Positions 10,997-21,692 of a DNA stretch of 64,000 nucleotides are shown piece by piece; within the stretch, counting starts at the first letter, position 1; every line of letters begins with the position of its first letter. The translations under genes and the position numbers were made by a program. The notes beneath the pieces are model-generated. The model was not told the DNA's origin, did no database searches, and saw only the letters and a program-made list of their open reading frames with translations. The DNA comes from Lasiosphaeria ovina (Eukaryota > Ascomycota > Sordariomycetes > Sordariales > Lasiosphaeriaceae), in contig JAULSN010000005.1 of the NCBI GenBank assembly GCA_033439765.1, forward strand, positions 2,309,001 to 2,373,000, in the 5' to 3' direction.

Positions 10997-13900
10997 ACCT
11001 GGCACTCATCACCAAATTGCTTTCTATGGCTTGTTCTACCCCATTCGCCCTCCTCAGCACCTGGCCGCGCCATGATTGTCTCCCAATCTCTCTTTCTATA
11101 GTGCAGTAGTTGGACAACCTGTGTCGCATCTTCTGCGTACTGACGCATACCGAGCGAGGATATTTGGCTAGGCTGGGAAAAATAGGGAGCATATGTTGCG
11201 CTTGGGGTAGTTTTTTTTCTTTTCCAGTTGGGCACGTTTTCTTTCACTAAAGGTACACAAGCTGCGTCGTGGCTAGGCAGATGACTCTTACTCTCGAGCA
11301 GGAAGCATCACGGAACTAGCTAGGCTGATTGTATAATACACACACTTTATCATTACGCTCTTGATCTTGATGCCTTGTGAACTTTGAACTGTTCGTCTGC
11401 GCCTGTGGGAGTGGACTTCATGTCCGAAAAATAATTTCACCTAGGGGTGGCCCGCCTTGCACGTAGCCTTTTCGTGATGGCCTTGCAAGGCACCTGCTTT
11501 TCCTAGACGGCATGTCACCACACTACCAGCGCAACCAGGCTGTAAAAAGGAGGCCACAGCCCTAAATAACCTTGACCATCAGTGATACCCAAACCGCTCC
11601 GGCCAATACGCCCAGAGGCAGTGGACTTGGCTTTCCTACCTAGGGCCAGAAAACGCAGCAGCACCTGGATACAGCCAGCCAACCAGCCAGCTGCCAGTGG
11701 AAAGGACAGGCAGAACTACCACAGCCAACAGCACCCTTACCTGTGCAGAAATCCACACAGGACAGCCTCATGAGGGGCAATCGACTGTATTTCCAGTCGC
11801 CCAACCGAGATGGATATCCCTCCAACTCGTAAAAATGACCCAAACAAGAGATCAGATACGACAGCTCATCGCCAGCAGCTTAAACTAATCGCGCCGCCTG
11901 CTCTGCCATCCCTGCCACCTCCGCCGTCATACTACCGGCCAGCACGCCACCACGAACCAGCACCGCTCATTCCGCCGATAGAGCATGCCCCATGACTGAA
12001 CCGTCAGGGCTGTGTTCTCGCAACGGTGTACGCTGATCGCCGTACAAGATCCAAGAACCGAGATTCAACAGGGGACTAAGAGAACAAGATGCGTGAAATA
12101 GCCGTGGACAGATCCCCGTGCTCTTTATTCTTCTGCTACAGAAATAGCACAGCACAGCTCGGCCAGCCGAGACGACGCCCAGAAAATACAAGGAGACCAG
12201 GCTGGCGTTGGAACACGAGCCAAAAACGAGCAAGACTGCATGCTAATTATTGTTCTTATGCTGGGATAGCCTACAGCCTACAACCTACAGCCAATACAAG
12301 TACCGTTGCCCAGACCTTCAGACAACAGGTGTCTGTTTTTGTCTGCTGGTGCAGCGGTAGCTTACGACAGTTCTTTGCAAGACAGGCTCGAAACCTCTTT
12401 CCTTCTCCTACCCAGCCGACGCCAGCCCCGAGCCAGGGCACGAATCCCCTTCCACGTCCCAACTGGCGGCGATAACGGGTAACAATCCGGCCGCATCAGA
12501 ATGATAACATCCAACGGAACCAGACACTGAGACGATAATTACCCCGCGCATCTCGGGTGATACCCGCCTCGAGCAGAAGATGAAGAAGACGAAGAGGGGC
12601 GGTCCCAAAGCCACCCCGCTCCGCCTGCCATGATTACTTTCCCGGCGCCAGAAGCCAGACGACGAGATCACTGGCGGGTCTAACTATTACAACCAGCCCT
12701 GATGAATCATCACGGGCCGGCCTGCTGTGCAACTACCAACATCAAGCATCAGCCATGGGTCTGCGAAGTCATCCAACCTGAGCAGCTGGATCCGCACCGT
12801 CTCGGGGAATTTTTGGATAATCAAGAGCGCAAAGGCAGGGATTACAGGCGAGGCAGGTTGACGGCTGGTTGGTTGTTAGCAGCATTGGCAGCAGAACTGG
12901 CAGGAAATCATATTAAAGAAACAAAGAGGGGAAAAAAAGGGGCAGACAGGTTGTGGTGCTGCGGTGCTGGATTGTCTCCTAGAAAGACAGTGGCAAGGAT
13001 ACATATATCGTCAACTGTGGAATTTCCATCCCTCTCTCTCTCTCTGTTCTTCTTCTTCTTCTTCCTGATCCCCCCCACCGCACTCCACCGAATCCACGAT
13101 AACAGACATCATATCTACCCAGGGAAACCGATAGCAACTCAGACGAGCAAATGACCAGACACAAGCGTTGCTTGCAATGCGTGCATATTCACGTTTAGAC
13201 CTGGTCTCGCAGTGAGGGCCAGGAATCAGGGATCAAAGTTCTGGCACTGGCTGGCCCCAGTGAAAGTTCGGACATGGCAGGGAGGTGTATAGTTGATTAT
13301 GCCGGGCAAGAGAGAGAGGTCAGGAAAAAACCAACGACCTACCCTTGGTCAACCAACGATGGCCTTCAAGGCCCTGTTCGTGGCTGGAGAAAGAAAGTAA
13401 GGGGGGCAGTGGACAAAAGCAGACCGCACTGATAGGGTACCGGCCGAGCCGGCCCAGCCCAAAAGGAGTCACAAACTAATCCCAATCCCGATCCCAGTAC
13501 CACACGAATCCATGCAACCCATCAGCATATTATCTGTCCAACCCGGTTCCGTACCATACCATACCACACCGTAGATAAAATGAATGAATGAATGAATGAA
13601 TCAATGAATGAATGAATGAATGAATGAATGAATGAATAAATGAATTAATGAATGAATGAATGAATGAATGAATGCTGACTCAGCAACCTAGCCCCCCACA
13701 CACAACTTACACCCACCACACCACCTCCAGTCCACAACCCCCCAAAAAACCCCCAAAACCCCTCCCTCAAAATGAAATAGTCCGTAATATTCCAGCCCCA
13801 TCCGCCAAGTTCAACTGCCCAGGTAGTTCAGTTCGGTGCAGAAAAAGATAGCGACATGTGACACGTTTGCCTTGACGTCCGTTTAGAGGCAATCAGGCGG

Positions 13901-14767
13901 CGCGTTGCCGCGGCAACAAATGCTTGGCGTTTCCCCTTTTTCCTGCCGTCCGCTGTCTGTCGCTTTTTGCTTGATCCCCACACCCTTCCCCCTCCCCCAA
14001 AATTAATTGAAACCACATCCGCGCCGGGAATTTCAATTGTATTTGATTGAAGGCACCGCAAGGATTGATATTCAGGCTGTGGCGCGTATTGTTGCAGACA
14101 GGTACGTAGGTAGACAATTAGTCATGCACCACACAGACAGGCAATCAGTGACGCATCACACATTGTCAAGAGCAAGTAGAAGAATGACTGGCTTCCTATA
14201 CGAGATGGCTATCTGCCATAACCAGCTGCGATATCAGGCCTCCAATAATGAAGAAGCCTGCGACTGCAGCAAGTATCGAAAGCCTATCTCGTAAAAGCCG
14301 TGTCCCAGTATGTCCCAGTGCCGGTTGATGTGCGGCCAGTGTAATAAACAAGGAGAACTGAAAGAACAGAAGCCGATTCCGTGCCATGCCGCTGCTTTCC
14401 AAGGGAAAGCAAAATCCGCAAAGCCAGGCCGAGCTCCAACGCCATGCTGCTTCCCAGTGTTATCTCCAGTCCGATTGCCCATGACGCCCAAATCAACCGA
14501 AGAAACCAAGTGAAAATCCCAACTCCATGAACCGCCCACCAAAGAAGAAACCCAGCAAGAACCACGAGCAATCCGCCATTATCCGAGAGGTATTTCCCAG
14601 AAACAACTCTCCCGCGAGGACCCCATGATGCCCTGATCAAAACGAACAAGGTATGCCGCCTCGCCATGAAGAAATGTTACTGGACTCAGAGTCAAAGTTG
14701 GAGATAAAACCCTTCGGCCCCAGGTTATGTCGAATGCTGCTGGTAGAAGCCGAGTTCTTAAACCTCT
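10997..14767. other. Gene-poor spacer with simple repeats
   Basis: Frames here lack family resemblance and splice logic. It includes the 3' flank of member 2, CCAGCC-rich stretches (11.6-11.7 kb), a pyrimidine tract near 13.03-13.07 kb, a (TGAA)n microsatellite and poly-C-rich sequence around 13.69-13.77 kb. No RNA gene recognised. Confidence 0.5.
13581..13674. repeat. (TGAA)n microsatellite
   Basis: About 23 tetranucleotide units with three single-base interruptions. Confidence 0.95.
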
Positions 14768-15377
14768 TTAGGCGGCATCGGAAAAGTCGTTGGGGGGTAG
14801 CTCCTGGCTGTTGAGAGGATAAACCGTTAGCGATGTATCACGAATGAAGGTAGTGGGATACTTACTCCGAAAGAGGCTCCTCCTTCTTGACTTTCTTTGA
14901 GGGAGTTTTATTGTCGCACTCCTCATCGTCCTCCCCCTCAGAATCTTGCTTCTTCGCCTTGCGCTTGGCGGAAGTCTTCTTAGCAGGGGTACTGGTAGCG
15001 CTACGCTTGCGAGGAGTCTTGGGCGTGCCCGATGCACTCGGAGCAGACTCAGCACCGCCGGCGACGGCTCCTCCATCCTTGCGACGGAGCTTTTGTAGAT
15101 GCTGCCTGCGAAGAGAAACCGTTAGCTTGTGAACATCCCAATTGAAAGTGGTGCACTAGGCAGGCAAGACAAAGCCAAAGCAAGCAGACGCGAAAAGAAA
15201 GTGGAAGTGAAAGTGAAAGTAGTACGTGATCGCCTTCACGGTGCAAGTGTAGCCCATTTCATGCATCCGAGCCATAACACCACGGAGCTGCTCCTGGGTT
15301 GGCTGCAGCTCTTGGGTGATGGCCGTGAGGAGATCATGGTCGGCGTGGTGACCCCAATTCATGCGATCGGCAGCCAT
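14768..15377 (-). CDS. Myb-like domain protein with complete three-exon model (array unit 6)
   Basis: Exons 15377-15226, 15105-14866 and 14807-14768, giving 143 residues. Introns are 120 and 58 nt (GTACTA...TTCGCAG and GTAAGT...CAACAG). The first exon codes MAADRMNWGHHADHDLL...GYTCTVKAI and ends two bases into a Thr codon. Exon 2 completes it and continues QHLQKLRRKDGG, the third helix expected of Myb_DNA-bind_8 domains. The tail is Lys/Ser-rich (TPRKRSATSTPAKKT, AKRKAKK, PSKKVKKEE), a clear nuclear signal, and ends DFSDAA. This is the last (3'-most) of the head-to-tail units on this strand and the only one whose second and third exons are unambiguous. Role inferred as DNA- or chromatin-binding. 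Confidence 0.75.
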
Positions 15378-15423
15378 GTTTGCTTGGGTAGAGGAAGCAG
15401 TTGAGATCTTCAAAGTGAAGAAG

Positions 15424-15738
15424 TCAAGAAGTCAAGAAAAAAGAAACCGAGCCAATTCGAAATGTGAATGCGCGAATGAGTGCTGCCTTGTAGAGCTGGT
15501 GCCGACGGCTGACTCTTGTGCGACGGTGGATGAGGAAGAAGGAAGAAGGGAGAGGTTGCAGAGGAGAGGAAGAGGGGCGGGGGAAATACATTGCGGCGCT
15601 CGCAGTGTAGCTGTATCCCTTCTCAGCAACGCGGTTGAGGATCTGGTCCCACTCTATCTGACTTGGGGGCGCCTCCAGGATGACTGCCTGCAGCAGAGCC
15701 AGGTGGGCATCTGCATCCCAAATAGTCGGCTTTGACAT
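15424..15738 (-). CDS. Minimal Myb-like domain gene (array unit 5)
   Basis: Exon 1 is 15738-15590 (149 nt), starting MSKPTIWDADAHLALLQAV and ending GYSYTASAA plus two bases at a GTATTT donor. This is the same phase-2 position as the other units. A plausible own second exon is 15508-15424 after an 81-nt intron (acceptor GTCAG), giving RRHQLYKAALIRAF and a stop, 77 residues in all. This lacks the Lys-rich tail of unit 6. Alternatively exon 1 could splice to the second exon of unit 6 (15105), which is in the right phase and would restore QHLQKLRRK. Only transcript data can choose. Confidence 0.5.
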   Translation of the reverse strand: MSKPTIWDADAHLALLQAVILEAPPSQIEWDQILNRVAEKGYSYTASAAMYFPRPSSSPLQPLPSSFFLIHRRTRVSRRHQLYKAALIRAFTFRIGSVSFFLTS

Positions 15739-15971
15739 GATTTTGGGCTTGATTCCGCGATATTCTTGTTGCGTGGTGACGGTGAAGCGGGTTTTGCGCG
15801 CACAAACGTAAAATTTGCCGCCAGGCTTGAGAGGTGAGGAAGCGGGGGGGAAGAGGGAAGGAGTAGCTAGCGACTGAGACGGGAAGAACTGGGGATTTCG
15901 GCTAGCCAAAAACAAAACTCAGGCAAGTGCCCCGCAATCAAAAACTGGAGTATGAGATCTGGTGCACGAAC

Positions 15972-16123
15972 ATGAGAGCCCCCTTGGAGAACTGGTGCTT
16001 GTCGCTCAAAGCTGCCGTGATGGCAGTGTAGTCGTCCGGGTTCGGCCGGAAGTGAGCTACAAACGCCATTAGAAGGTCTGTGTGGACCTCGGCATTCCAG
16101 TTCATGAGCTGTCGAGAACTCAT
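15972..16123 (-). CDS. Minimal Myb-like domain exon (array unit 4)
   Basis: A 152-nt first exon, the same length as in units 2 and 6 and in the 19.46-kb gene. It starts MSSRQLMNWNAEVHTDLL and ends KHQFSKGAL plus two bases at a weak GTTCGT donor. The core W-N-x2-V-H-x-D-L-L matches its neighbours. A TATATAAG box lies about 100 nt upstream. No convincing own second exon follows. An acceptor at ...GGCTAG before CCGAAATCCCC would run in frame through 58 codons into unit 5, giving a two-domain product. It may be a partial gene, an alternative first exon or part of a fusion. Confidence 0.45.
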
Positions 16124-16223
16124 TTCTAACAATCGTAGGGAGGTAAGGTAGTCTCGTCTGGCTAAAGACGAGGCGAAAGAGAGGTTGAGGGAGCGAGGTA
16201 TGGGGAGAGAGGCGGACGGCAAG

Positions 16224-16231
16224 CTTATATA
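16224..16231 (-). promoter_or_regulatory. TATA box inside the Myb array, ahead of unit 4
   Basis: The minus strand reads TATATAAG, about 100 nt before the ATG at 16123 and followed by a pyrimidine-rich leader. It suggests that unit 4 has its own transcription start. Confidence 0.5.
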
Positions 16232-16342
16232 CTCGAGCAGGTAGGTGATAAGCAGGTAGGTGATACAAGGCACTGCCCCGTCCAGCTCCAGTACCTGCCG
16301 CCGCCTGCCGCAACGTGAAAGGAAGGGAAAACAGAAAAATAC

Positions 16343-16482
16343 CTGATGGCGTTCCAGCCCATGTTGTGGCCCCGCGCTTGCATGACCTCGACGATTTGTT
16401 GATGCTGTTCTTTGGTGAGCGGACCTTGAACCTGCATCACCGCCTCAAATAAATCCTCTCGGATTTCTTCCCATTTAGCCAT
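16343..16482 (-). CDS. Minimal Myb-like domain exon (array unit 3)
   Basis: A 140-nt first exon, MAKWEEIREDLFEAVMQV...ARGHNMGWNAI, ending two bases into an Arg codon at GTATTT. It has the same phase and position as the other units, though the opening W-x3-R-x-D-L core has lost the usual Ala-His. A near acceptor (GCGGCAG, 38 nt away, short for an intron) would continue RRQVLELDG and stay open into unit 4. Otherwise no second exon is evident. Status uncertain for the reasons given under unit 4. Confidence 0.45.
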
Positions 16483-16947
16483 CGCGAGATTGAGATGTAA
16501 TGAGTAGGCAATACACTAAAGACGCTGCTGTGTGTAGCTGAGAGAGATGAAGTTGCGGGAAACGTGATTGAGTCAAGCTGCCGGAGCGGAAATTTTTGGA
16601 GGAGAAGGAGTGGAAGAGGAGAAAAAGGCTTGGAGGGATCCTTATCAGCTGCGAATTACGCAGCCTCCGGACCGTCTCCACAACTAAGCTGCCCTGCCTG
16701 AGCAAACAAGAGCACAGGCCATGCACGGAGCCTCAGATAGTGATTCAAATCTAGACGCGAGATAAGGGGGATAGCAGCAAGATAGGATACCGTACCGGAT
16801 ACTGTCCCAGTTGGTTTCGTGGTCGCGGTCCTTCATGAGCTCGACGATCTTTTCCTGGATCTCTCGCTCCAAGAAGGGCTGGAACGCCGTATACATGGCG
16901 ATCATCAGGTCCATGTGTGCCTGGTTGTCCCAAATGTATGAAGGCAT
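16475..16947 (-). CDS. Minimal Myb-like domain gene (array unit 2)
   Basis: Exon 1 is 16947-16796 (152 nt): MPSYIWDNQAHMDLMIAM...HETNWDSI plus two bases at GTACGG. A candidate exon 2 is 16697-16475 (intron 98 nt, acceptor GCTCAG). It opens with a G CAG codon join exactly as in unit 6 and reads RQGSLVVETVRRLRNSQL, giving 124 residues. The predicted stop falls just past the ATG of unit 3, so the two units would overlap by eight bases. The domain is well kept (W-D-x2-A-H-x-D-L). The tail is Ser/Phe-rich and looks like leader sequence, so the exon-2 model is weak. Confidence 0.5.
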
Positions 16948-17132
16948 CGTGTATAGCTTTGTTGGCTGTAGGGGGGAGTCGAGAAAGGTAGGTAGAAAGC
17001 CGCAGAGAGACGGAAACCAAAAAAAGGAGAAGACTCGGGAGAGAAGACGGGTGGTGACGGAGGGAAGTTTTTCTGAAACTTTTCGAAAAATACATGTACG
17101 ATCACGCGTCCACAGCACGAAGCGGAACTTAC

Positions 17133-17308
17133 CGAATACCCTGCCACGTGAAGTCGAGACCCTTAGTCTCCAGGAAGCCCATGATCACATCTTTATTCTT
17201 GGAGATCGCAACATTATTTATGGCCATTACCTCGGCCAACGCGCCGCAAAGGGCCATGTGCGCGTCGTTATTCCACTTCGACTCCTTCGCCTGGGCAGGA
17301 GTCTCCAT
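17133..17308 (-). CDS. Minimal Myb-like domain exon (array unit 1)
   Basis: A 176-nt first exon with a good start context (CACAAATGG): METPAQAKESKWNNDAHM...GLDFTWQGI plus two bases of an Arg codon at a consensus GTAAGT donor. It is the 5'-most of the six regularly spaced units. An acceptor at GTTTCAG (17073) would give RKTSLRHHPSS..., which is not similar to the QHLxKLRR continuation of family members, so the second exon is unresolved. The well-kept domain and donor suggest that the exon is expressed, not a random relic. Confidence 0.5.
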
Positions 17309-17586
17309 TTGTGCTGTGGTAAGATGCGGGAAATGTGTAGACTTTCGCCGGGTTTGAGTCGTAATGATCGGTCGTAATGGATTGCTTTGATGCTGTTTGG
17401 AGAAAAGGGCAGAGTAGTCCGGTGCGTCAATGAGGTTTTGGATAGGAGGAAAGCGGAGGAAGAGGACGAGAGCCCAAGCCGGTACTCTTAATTTATTTGG
17501 GGGGAAAGAGAAAGGGAAAGAGAAAGTGGGGCGCGCGGATAGAGCAGAGTCGACACCTTCACTACGGTATCACTTGAAGGTCTCGC

Positions 17587-17587
17587 T

Positions 17588-17620
<33 letters not shown>
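17587..17620. repeat. (GCC)n trinucleotide repeat
   Basis: Eleven or so perfect GCC/CCG units upstream of array unit 1. The plus-strand frame across it (17430-17711, 93 residues, Pro-rich) has no other support as a gene. Confidence 0.9.
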
Positions 17621-17622
<2 letters not shown>

Positions 17623-18169
17623 AGGTGCCAGGCAGCTGGGAGACGATAGATGTTACACGGAGCCGGTGTATGGCGAGGCATGAATTGCGGCCGCGGCCTT
17701 CTCACAGATAGCGTATCCTCATTTCTAGCTTACACAAATCGACGCATTCCGCGTGCTGCTTCTACGCCGACCTATACGCAACTGATTCAAAATATAATAC
17801 AGAATGAAGCTACTCAAATCGAGGCCGGCCAGCCTCGTCGCCAGAACATCCACCCTTACTCGCCCATTCATCATCAAGCTGCCGACAACTAGGCTAACAA
17901 CGCCCAGGCGCTCTGGAGTGAGCGACCAGAGACAGATCATATTCCACATTGTCTCATCCCGTCATTGCCGTTACAACCCACTCAAAAGCACAGCTATCCA
18001 GACAAGACTACGTCCAAAACTCCGACCCGTTCCAAACAGAAAGCAATCCTTGCAGCCAGATGCCACCGACAGAGTCGACGACGGCGGATAGCTAGAGCCA
18101 AAACGCCGGATAGAGCTACCCGTCAATTCTCAGCCCTCTGACCAGACACGCTCATCAGGCACCCACTCG

Positions 18170-19458
18170 TTAGGCACCCAGACGTTCTCGTCCGACGATA
18201 TGCTCTACGCCTCGCCATAGTTGAAGCTGGAAACAAGTCAGCACGGGCTCCGTCGCGGAAAGAGAAGGGAAAAGATATAGGAAGATAATACAAACTCTGT
18301 CGTGTAGCCATGCCCTTGTGGAGGGTTGCTATTGTTATGGGCAGCGAGAGCGTTCATAACGGCTTCGTCTTCCAGCGGCGTCGTGTCCTGGCCATTGTCG
18401 AGCCTGGGACGCTTTGCGGGTTGCTCGTCGTGATCGTGATCCTCAAGGCTGGGGTCCACGGCTATATCGTCATGCACGGGTGTCTGTTCCTCGCCCATGC
18501 TGGACGAGCCTTCGGCAGGTGACTGCAGTGCCTCGCCGCCCTGGCCGACCTGCACGCCGCCAGAGCTTGGGAGGCCAGAGACATCGCCAGGAACGCCAGA
18601 CATCGGCAAGCCGTGAACGCCGGGCAGGCCGTGCATGTTGTGGACGCCGATGAAACCGTGCATGCCAGCAACGGGGGCTTGGTGGGGGACCCCCGAAAAG
18701 CCGGGGACGACGGGCGAGGCGGAGGCGCTGCCTTGGCCCCCCTGAGCGCCGGCGCTGCCTTGCTTCCTTGGACGACCGCGGCCGGGGCCAGGCCTGCGGG
18801 TGATGGGATTCAGGGTGGGATCAACTTTCCTTACCGGGTCGGATGGGGGCGGGTTGGCTGGCGGGTCGATTTTATTAGAAGCCCGACGCAGCCCCTGGAA
18901 GTGTTGCCTAGATACGGGTCAGTGAGGTGGCCGAGTGAGAGTGGCGGATAAAGGCATATGGACGGGGACATGATATGACAAGACGATGTCCAAGCTCTCA
19001 GGGGCTGGGTGTCGAATACAAAAGGGGGAAAGAGAGAAGCATTCAATAAGCCTGCTCTGTTTGAGAGGACTGAGACTGGCAGAAACCGACAGACAAAGAG
19101 ACACGCCAAGACAAGAGAAAAGACGTGAATATTGTATGTCGATGCAGGCCGGGCAGCTATGAGATCAGGAGTGGTGATGATGGTGGCGGTGATGGTGATG
19201 GTGATGGTGATGGTGATGGTAGTTGGTGGTTGGCATTTGAGACGGGTTGTGGAGCCATCTTGTGTGGACTCGACCCGACTCAACTCGGCAGAGACTGAAG
19301 ACTCACCGACATCCTTCATTTGTAAAGCCATAGCCCATGGAGCGCATGTGGTTGCCGATGGTGGTCCATTCTGCGCCGCTGATGACGCCAATGTTCTTGA
19401 CCGACAGAATGGTGAAAAACAGGTCCTTGTCGGCCCGGTCGTTCCAGTTCTTGTTCAT
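18170..19458 (-). CDS. Myb-like domain protein with AT-hook (cluster member)
   Basis: Exons 19458-19307, 18907-18292 and 18226-18170, giving 274 residues. Introns are 399 nt (GTGAGT...TCTAG) and 65 nt (GTATTA...TCCAG). Exon 1 has the same 152-nt length and phase-2 end as array units 2, 4 and 6. Domain: NWNDRADKDLFFTILSVKN, AEWTTIGNHMRSMGYGF and TNEGCRQHFQGLRRASNK, the most canonical Myb_DNA-bind_8 copy here. It is followed by an AT-hook, PGPGRGRPRKQG, predicted to bind the minor groove of AT-rich DNA. Then come a Gly/Val/His-rich stretch of imperfect GVHGLPG-type repeats and an acidic end with PAKRPRLDNG, a likely nuclear signal. The short third exon is the least certain part. Without that splice the frame ends at 18238. 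Probably the source gene from which the shorter array units derive, or the reverse. Confidence 0.7.
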
Positions 19459-19512
19459 GGCGGGCGGGCGGAGACAGGCGCGCGCGGCGGCGGTGGCGGC
19501 GTCGGCGGATGG

Positions 19513-19551
<39 letters not shown>

Positions 19552-19553
19552 TC
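19513..19553. repeat. (CGTG)n microsatellite
   Basis: Ten GCGT units in the presumed leader or promoter of the gene starting at 19458. Confidence 0.9.
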
Positions 19554-19751
19554 GGCGAGGCGATGCGATACTAGCAATGTGCAAGTGTCTGAAAGCGATC
19601 GCGCCGGTGGATCAGCGTGGCCGTTGAGAAAATTGCTAAGGGCTGCTAAGCAGAGATGTCAATCCAGCCGCCCGAGACGACCTGGCCCAAACACTTGTCC
19701 TCAGTACTGCGGGCTCAGCATTTAACCGAAAGCCGGGCAAACTTTCCCCTC

Positions 19752-21692
19752 TACGGCATACTATAGGGCCAAGTCGGCCAAAACCAAAAATCGGTATATA
19801 GGTCTACCCCGACCGTACAATGGCATTTTGGTTTTACTACATAAAGACAGCACATTACGCCTTTGCATCAAACAGGGTAGTACAATCGTAATAACCATTG
19901 TGGTCGATAACCCTCTTATGCCCTCACCGAATTACCCTACGTACATTTCGCCGTTGCCTCGTACAATGCTCTCCCTAATTACCATATGCTTGAATTATCA
20001 CTCTTCGTTAGCCACCTACCTACCTTTACGTGTACTATGTTGTGAGCCATCGTCAACTACCTGCACTCTATTATAAGCCATCGTCAGCCACTTGCTCTAT
20101 TACCTCCATTTATATCGTACCCCAGTTGCACTGTAACCTCTTAACCCCCCCCAACCCCCCCCTGTCAATTGACTGGCGCGGGCAACTGACCTGCGTACAG
20201 GTTGACCGCAGGACCCGGGTAACTGGCTTGAAACTAACCTACCTTCTTCTTTATATATTACACCAAAATCACTATTGCTTAAGTGCAATAACAAGTTAGT
20301 GCAAAAACTGGCCAATGCTCTCAACAAAGAGGGTTATACTACAACTGGGCCTTCGATCCGTAGCTAGAAAATTTTCCCTTTTCTTGCGAGCCAGTTACCC
20401 AGGTCCTGCAGTCAACCTATACGCAGGCCAGTTGCCCGGGCCAGTCAGTAACCTGTCAATTACAATTGCAAGCCAGGTCCTAGGAGCCAGCCAGTCGCCC
20501 GGGTCAGTCAGCCAGCCTGTCGACTGCAAGCCAGTTGCCCGGGCCGGTCAAATGCAAGCCAGCCAGTCGCCCGGGTCCTGCAGTTAACCTGTACGCAGGT
20601 CAGTTGCCCAGGCCAGTCAGTCAACCTATGCCCAGGTAGGTTGCCAGGGTCTTGCAGTCAAGCTGGGCAGTCAATCCAGTCAGTCAACCTATCAATTGCA
20701 AGCCAGGTGCCCGGGTCCTACAATCAACCTGCCAGTCAGTTAGTCTATACACAAGTTAGTTGCCAGGGCCAGTCAACAGATAGGAAGGTAGGTAAGTTGC
20801 AAGCCAGCCAGTTGCCCGGGTCAGCCTATTGACAGGAAGGTAGGTAGGTTGTAAGCCAGTTGCCCGGGCCAGTTAGTCAACCTGTATGTAGGTAGGTTGT
20901 CAGGGTCTTACAGTCAAACCGGGCAGTCCAGTACTATATGGCCCGGGTATGAAAGATGTAATTACGTAGCCAGGTAGTAATATTACATTCACGATACGTA
21001 GGCGCGTTATATACCAAACTAAAAACCCAGCGCCCGAGCGGTCCTACTGACTGGCTCTGGGTCCTTGCTTGTAGTTGACGGGCTGACTGGCCCGGGCGAC
21101 TGGCTGGCTTATAACGTACCTACCTTCCTGTCGACTGGCTGGCTCCTGGGACCTGGATTGTAGTCGATAGGTTGGCTAACTGGCCCAGGCAGCTGGCTTG
21201 TAACGTACCTACCTTTCTGTCAACTGGCTAGCCTAGGCAACTTACCTACGTACTGCTTGACTACAAGACCCGGGAAGCTAGCTTGCAGTTAACAGGTTGA
21301 CTGCCCGGCTTGACTACGAGACCCTGGCAACCTAGCTGCGTGTATTATGTAGGTTGACTGACTGGCTTGTAAGGAAAGTGAAGATTTTTCTGGCGGCGGA
21401 TCGAATAACCGGAACATCTATAGAGCCGAAAAGGCCCGGTTGCAATGTAACCCTCTCACTGCGAGAGCTTGGGCCAGTTTTGGCACTTAACATTGTATTG
21501 CAATTAAGCAATAACCTTAATACGCTATTAAGGCCCGGAAAATAACACATATAAATCTCTATTAGGATATTGTTGTAATGTGGTGAATAAGCGAGTACGA
21601 TAAGTGACAAAGCGTTGACCCCCCTAGGGTCAAAGTAGTAAAGTACGGTCTCAATTTTGGTTTTGGCCGACTTGGCCCTATAGTATGCCGTA
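19752..21692. mobile_element. Fold-back type element with inverted ends and TA target duplication
   Basis: The ends are inverted copies of CGGCATACTATAGGGCCAAG and continue GTCGGCCAAAACCAAAA (about 38 bp), each flanked by TA at 19752-19753 and 21691-21692. Inside, the arms at about 20270-20400 and 21365-21510 are again inverted homologues. The centre (20.4-21.3 kb) is a mosaic of short repeats such as CCAGTTGCCCGGGCCAGTCA, GTCAACCTGTACGCAGGT and their complements. No transposase frame is present. The layout fits a non-autonomous fold-back element mobilised by a Tc1/mariner-like transposase (TA duplication). The whole is AT-richer than its flanks. Confidence 0.75.

Noticed and set aside
17430..17711. 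A 93-codon frame with a Pro run
   Set aside because: The Pro run comes from a GCC repeat in the promoter region of array unit 1. There is no other support.
17804..18091. A 95-codon plus-strand frame downstream of the AT-hook Myb gene
   Set aside because: Basic, motif-free, and in the 3' flank of a minus-strand gene. No splice or promoter signal.
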